Origin: Hydractinia symbiolongicarpus
Taxonomy: Eukaryota; Cnidaria; Hydrozoa; Anthoathecata; Hydractiniidae
Length of the DNA: 64,000 nt
Direction of reading: 5' to 3'
NCBI RefSeq assembly: GCF_029227915.1
Contig: NC_079882.1
Coordinates: 20,279,001-20,343,000, forward strand
Shown: positions 62,001 to 64,000 of the stretch, in pieces
Layout of the letters: each line of letters opens with the position of its first letter
How positions within the stretch are numbered: the stretch's first letter is position 1
Notes under the pieces: generated by a model
Databases searched by the model: none
Seen by the model: the letters and a program-made list of their open reading frames with translations, nothing else
What the model was told of the DNA's origin: nothing
Program-made: the position numbers and the translations under genes

Positions 62001-62379
62001 TGGCGTAAAGCGGGGGCACACATCAAAATAAAAAGAAGCGAGCAACAAAAATTATCTTAGCGTGACCACAGAAGCCATTCTCTTTACGTAACTTTACTCA
62101 ATTGATAAAAAATGTGCATTGCCGTGCATTGCAAGTAGATTTCTGTAATGCAATACTCACAGAATGTGAATTTTTTGAAATGACATTAGCTAATTAAAAT
62201 AAAACAACGAGGTGAAGGCAACACTAAGTAAAAATATAAATAAAAAATAGAAAGAGAACACTACTTACAATTGCGTTCCTTCTTTCTAGTAATACGTCTG
62301 ATCGGCTTGGCATTGCATCGATGCGTAAGCAGTACAAGATTATTAAAATGATGTAATGCATGATAATATTAGGCGCCAT
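59064..62379 (-). CDS. secreted furin-type matrix metalloproteinase, 5 exons
   Basis: Exons in transcript order: 62269-62379, 60895-61369, 60436-60735, 59705-59919, 59064-59531. All introns are GT-AG and the phases close to 522 residues. A signal peptide occupies 1-22 (HYIILIILYCL core). The propeptide carries the cysteine switch PRCGVKD (C100), followed by the proprotein-convertase site RGKRKRR (117-123), so activation probably happens in the secretory pathway. In the catalytic domain the zinc site is HEVGHILGLPH (H253, E254, H257, H263) and the Met-turn is SSVM (M271). A four-bladed hemopexin domain follows from about 297, with C298 and C504 as the likely closing disulfide (ICWP, NICDVYLC). 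The catalytic domain runs directly into hemopexin (QQRYG then ICWPERID), with no proline-rich hinge. This, with the furin site, resembles MMP21, but orthology is not proven. Role: pericellular matrix or protein processing. Confidence 0.92.
60033..60091. repeat. near-perfect palindrome in MMP intron 3
   Basis: Two 26-base arms (60033-60058 and 60066-60091) differ at one position and enclose a 7-base loop. Each arm contains ACCCAGGGGTAACGT or its inverse. It may be a fold-back MITE related to the CCCAGG family at 60225-60342. Confidence 0.85.
60225..60342. mobile_element. CAACCTCG-family MITE, diverged copy in MMP intron 3
   Basis: CCCCAGGGTTTGTTGCTTCTG opens and AAAGCCCCTGGGGACTAGG closes the copy. 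It contains a self-complementary CGCTTAGTTGACGGCTAAACGG. It lies within the intron between hemopexin and catalytic exons. Confidence 0.55.
61408..61478 (+). ncRNA. degenerate tRNA-like or SINE-like sequence in MMP intron 1
   Basis: It contains an A-box-like TGGTCTAGTGGTAG (61416) and a B-box-like GGTTTAGTACC (61457-61467) at normal spacing, with flanking GGCGAA and TTCGGC that could pair. The anticodon arm is not well formed. It is more likely a tRNA-derived SINE head or a tRNA pseudogene than a working tRNA. Confidence 0.35.
61769..61805 (+). repeat. (TAA)n microsatellite in MMP intron 1
   Basis: About 11 TAA-type units with one TAG interruption. Confidence 0.85.
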
Positions 62380-62426
62380 GTTGCTAGCAATTACTTTTTT
62401 TGATTCACATTGAGTTCACTGCTGGC

Positions 62427-62448
62427 TATATATAGGCTAAGTCACGTG
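62427..62448 (-). promoter_or_regulatory. TATA box and E-box upstream of the MMP gene
   Basis: TATATATA at 62427-62434 lies about 48 bases upstream of the start codon (62379). CACGTG, a palindromic E-box, lies at 62443-62448, just upstream of the TATA box. The spacing implies a transcription start near 62400 and a very short 5' UTR. Which factor binds the E-box cannot be told. Confidence 0.55.
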
Positions 62449-62449
62449 T

Positions 62450-64000
62450 TATGTTTTCTCGTGCGATAATGTTCTAAATTTGTTATTTTGCGTTTCATTC
62501 AACGGGGCAAAATAACAAAGTGAAACATCATTAAAATATCTCACGATTGAGATCTTAGGCATGTCTTGTAATAATGCAGGAACAAAAAACAACAATATTA
62601 TTTTAAGCTCCCATTCATAAAGAATGTGTCTCGATGACTTATTAATTTTCTTATTTCGTTAGTTTTTATTTTTTAATATTTTTCTTGTAAGTGGTTGATA
62701 TAAAATCCCCATATCATTATATAACTTTAATCATATATATTCGCACATTAGAAAAAGTGAACCGCAAACGAACGAACCGCTTTTTTAAATAAGAACAATT
62801 TTCTAAGAACATAAGTCTCAGGTGCCGATGAAAACAACAAAAATAACCAGAAAAGCAAGCGACAACGACATGGGGGTTACAAAAATTACAAAAGCTTCAA
62901 ACAATATCGCTATTCTAAAAATCAGCAATTTAGCAAAAAATAGGCTTTGGTTAGGGCACCAGTCTGAGTGAAGAAGCAAACACTTGAAATGGTCATCAAC
63001 AACTAAACAACCATTAAGCCTATAGCTACAGAATCACAAGCAACAGTGTCTTAGTCAAAATTTTATGCAAGTGACCAAAAGTTTTGTTCAAAATAGGGGA
63101 ACTGCATCTATGCACGGTATTGCCCTGTGGAACTCTTATCGATCGAATTATAATATATATACTCCAATATATATTATGCAATATATATTATATAATATTT
63201 ATTTTAACTTCATGGATTGTAATTATCGTGACTTTGTCTGTTTTAATAGCTGGTGTAAAATGTGTCAATAATATTAGCTAAAAATATCAATCGTGTGAAA
63301 ATTTAAATATGTCAAAATAAAAGACCAATCAAAAGTAACGTCTGCTTTGTTTGTTTAATTCTGCTTCAGACGGACGACACATTCATAAAGTGAATTAAAT
63401 ATATTTGCCGGAAAGACGCTTTTGTTTGCTTTCAAAATTACGTAAGTTTTGTGTTGATGTTTGAATAGCTACATTACGCCTAGCTTCAATGTTCTCTTTA
63501 AATTAAAATTAAACAAGAGAATTAAATCATAGACAACGTTCGAAATTCTAACAACAACACGTTCTTTAAATTGTCTGCAAAGTCAAAAAAAAAAAAATGG
63601 TTTTTATACATCACATTTCAATGAAAATGTAAACCTAGGAATGGCAGCTAAATCCATTTTTAATTTTTCTATTACATGTTGAGAGATTAACGAATTGTTG
63701 GAGTGTTGCTCAGTCTCGTTGCTTTATAAGTTTTTACTTGGAAAACTAAATTTTCGTTTTAGCTTGCTTTAGACAGGTCAGCTTGATAAGCAAAATTATA
63801 CAAAAGGAGCAAGGCGGTTTGGGGGACTTACAACGTTTTAGAATAAGATACGTCTCAAAACAATTATAGATTTCAGTTCCTATTTTTGTGGACAGCTAAA
63901 CTGTTGCTTTACAATTGCTTTGTTGTCAAAGGACTTGAACCTTTCGTGTTATTTATTTGTAACAAACCGTGTATAAAACCTAGGAAGTCTATTCTGTTAG
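62450..64000. other. AT-rich DNA upstream of the MMP gene, nothing recognised
   Basis: Frames at 63065-63281 are short, hydrophobic and AT-driven, and are not supported. No RNA gene or mobile element is recognised. Distal regulatory sequence is possible but not visible. Confidence 0.5.

Noticed and set aside
63065-63281. Two overlapping small frames as a membrane peptide gene
   Set aside because: Driven by ATATAT-rich sequence, with no start context or conserved motif.

Overview
The window is nuclear DNA from an animal. Genes are split by GT-AG introns, the DNA is visibly AT-rich, and intergenic and intronic space is full of mobile-element debris (Helitron, Penelope-like, LINE, MITEs, a THAP remnant). 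The gene types and the repeat style suggest an early-branching metazoan, most likely a cnidarian such as a hydrozoan. That placement is inference, because no marker here fixes the species.

Layout. 1-6190: intergenic, with MITEs and a 198-bp exact copy of part of the next gene. 6194-7663 (-): an apparently intronless MFSD6-type major facilitator transporter. 7664-10970: intergenic, with microsatellites and a degenerate ~130-160 bp tandem repeat. 10972-13641 (-) and 25117-26943 (+): two dead copies of one Helitron-like rolling-circle element, in inverted orientation. Between them lie a ~9.9-kb satellite with a 15-bp monomer (14351-24237) and a Penelope-like GIY-YIG remnant (24240-25116). 28047-29606 (-): the terminal exon of an unrecognised helical-repeat protein. 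30900-41000: an accessory zone of nested MITEs and a candidate ~3.4-kb transposon with TGAAACGATT subterminal repeats. 43524-57987 (+): a complete 27-exon ubiquitin-specific protease of the USP4/11/15 family (953 aa; all splice phases close). 59064-62379 (-): a complete 5-exon secreted, furin-type matrix metalloproteinase (522 aa) with a TATA box. 62450-64000: nothing recognised.

The genes are housekeeping or tissue-remodelling genes with no operon-like relation. USP and MMP are convergent neighbours about 1.1 kb apart. The most unusual structure is the satellite block: a minisatellite with higher-order repeats of about 1.66-1.69 kb and 960 bp, flanked by inverted copies of an already dead Helitron. 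Three proto-monomers with the same 15-bp period lie just outside the array. The second most interesting feature is an exact 56-bp duplication over the exon 2 acceptor of the USP gene. It creates two identical in-frame 3' splice sites 60 bp apart.
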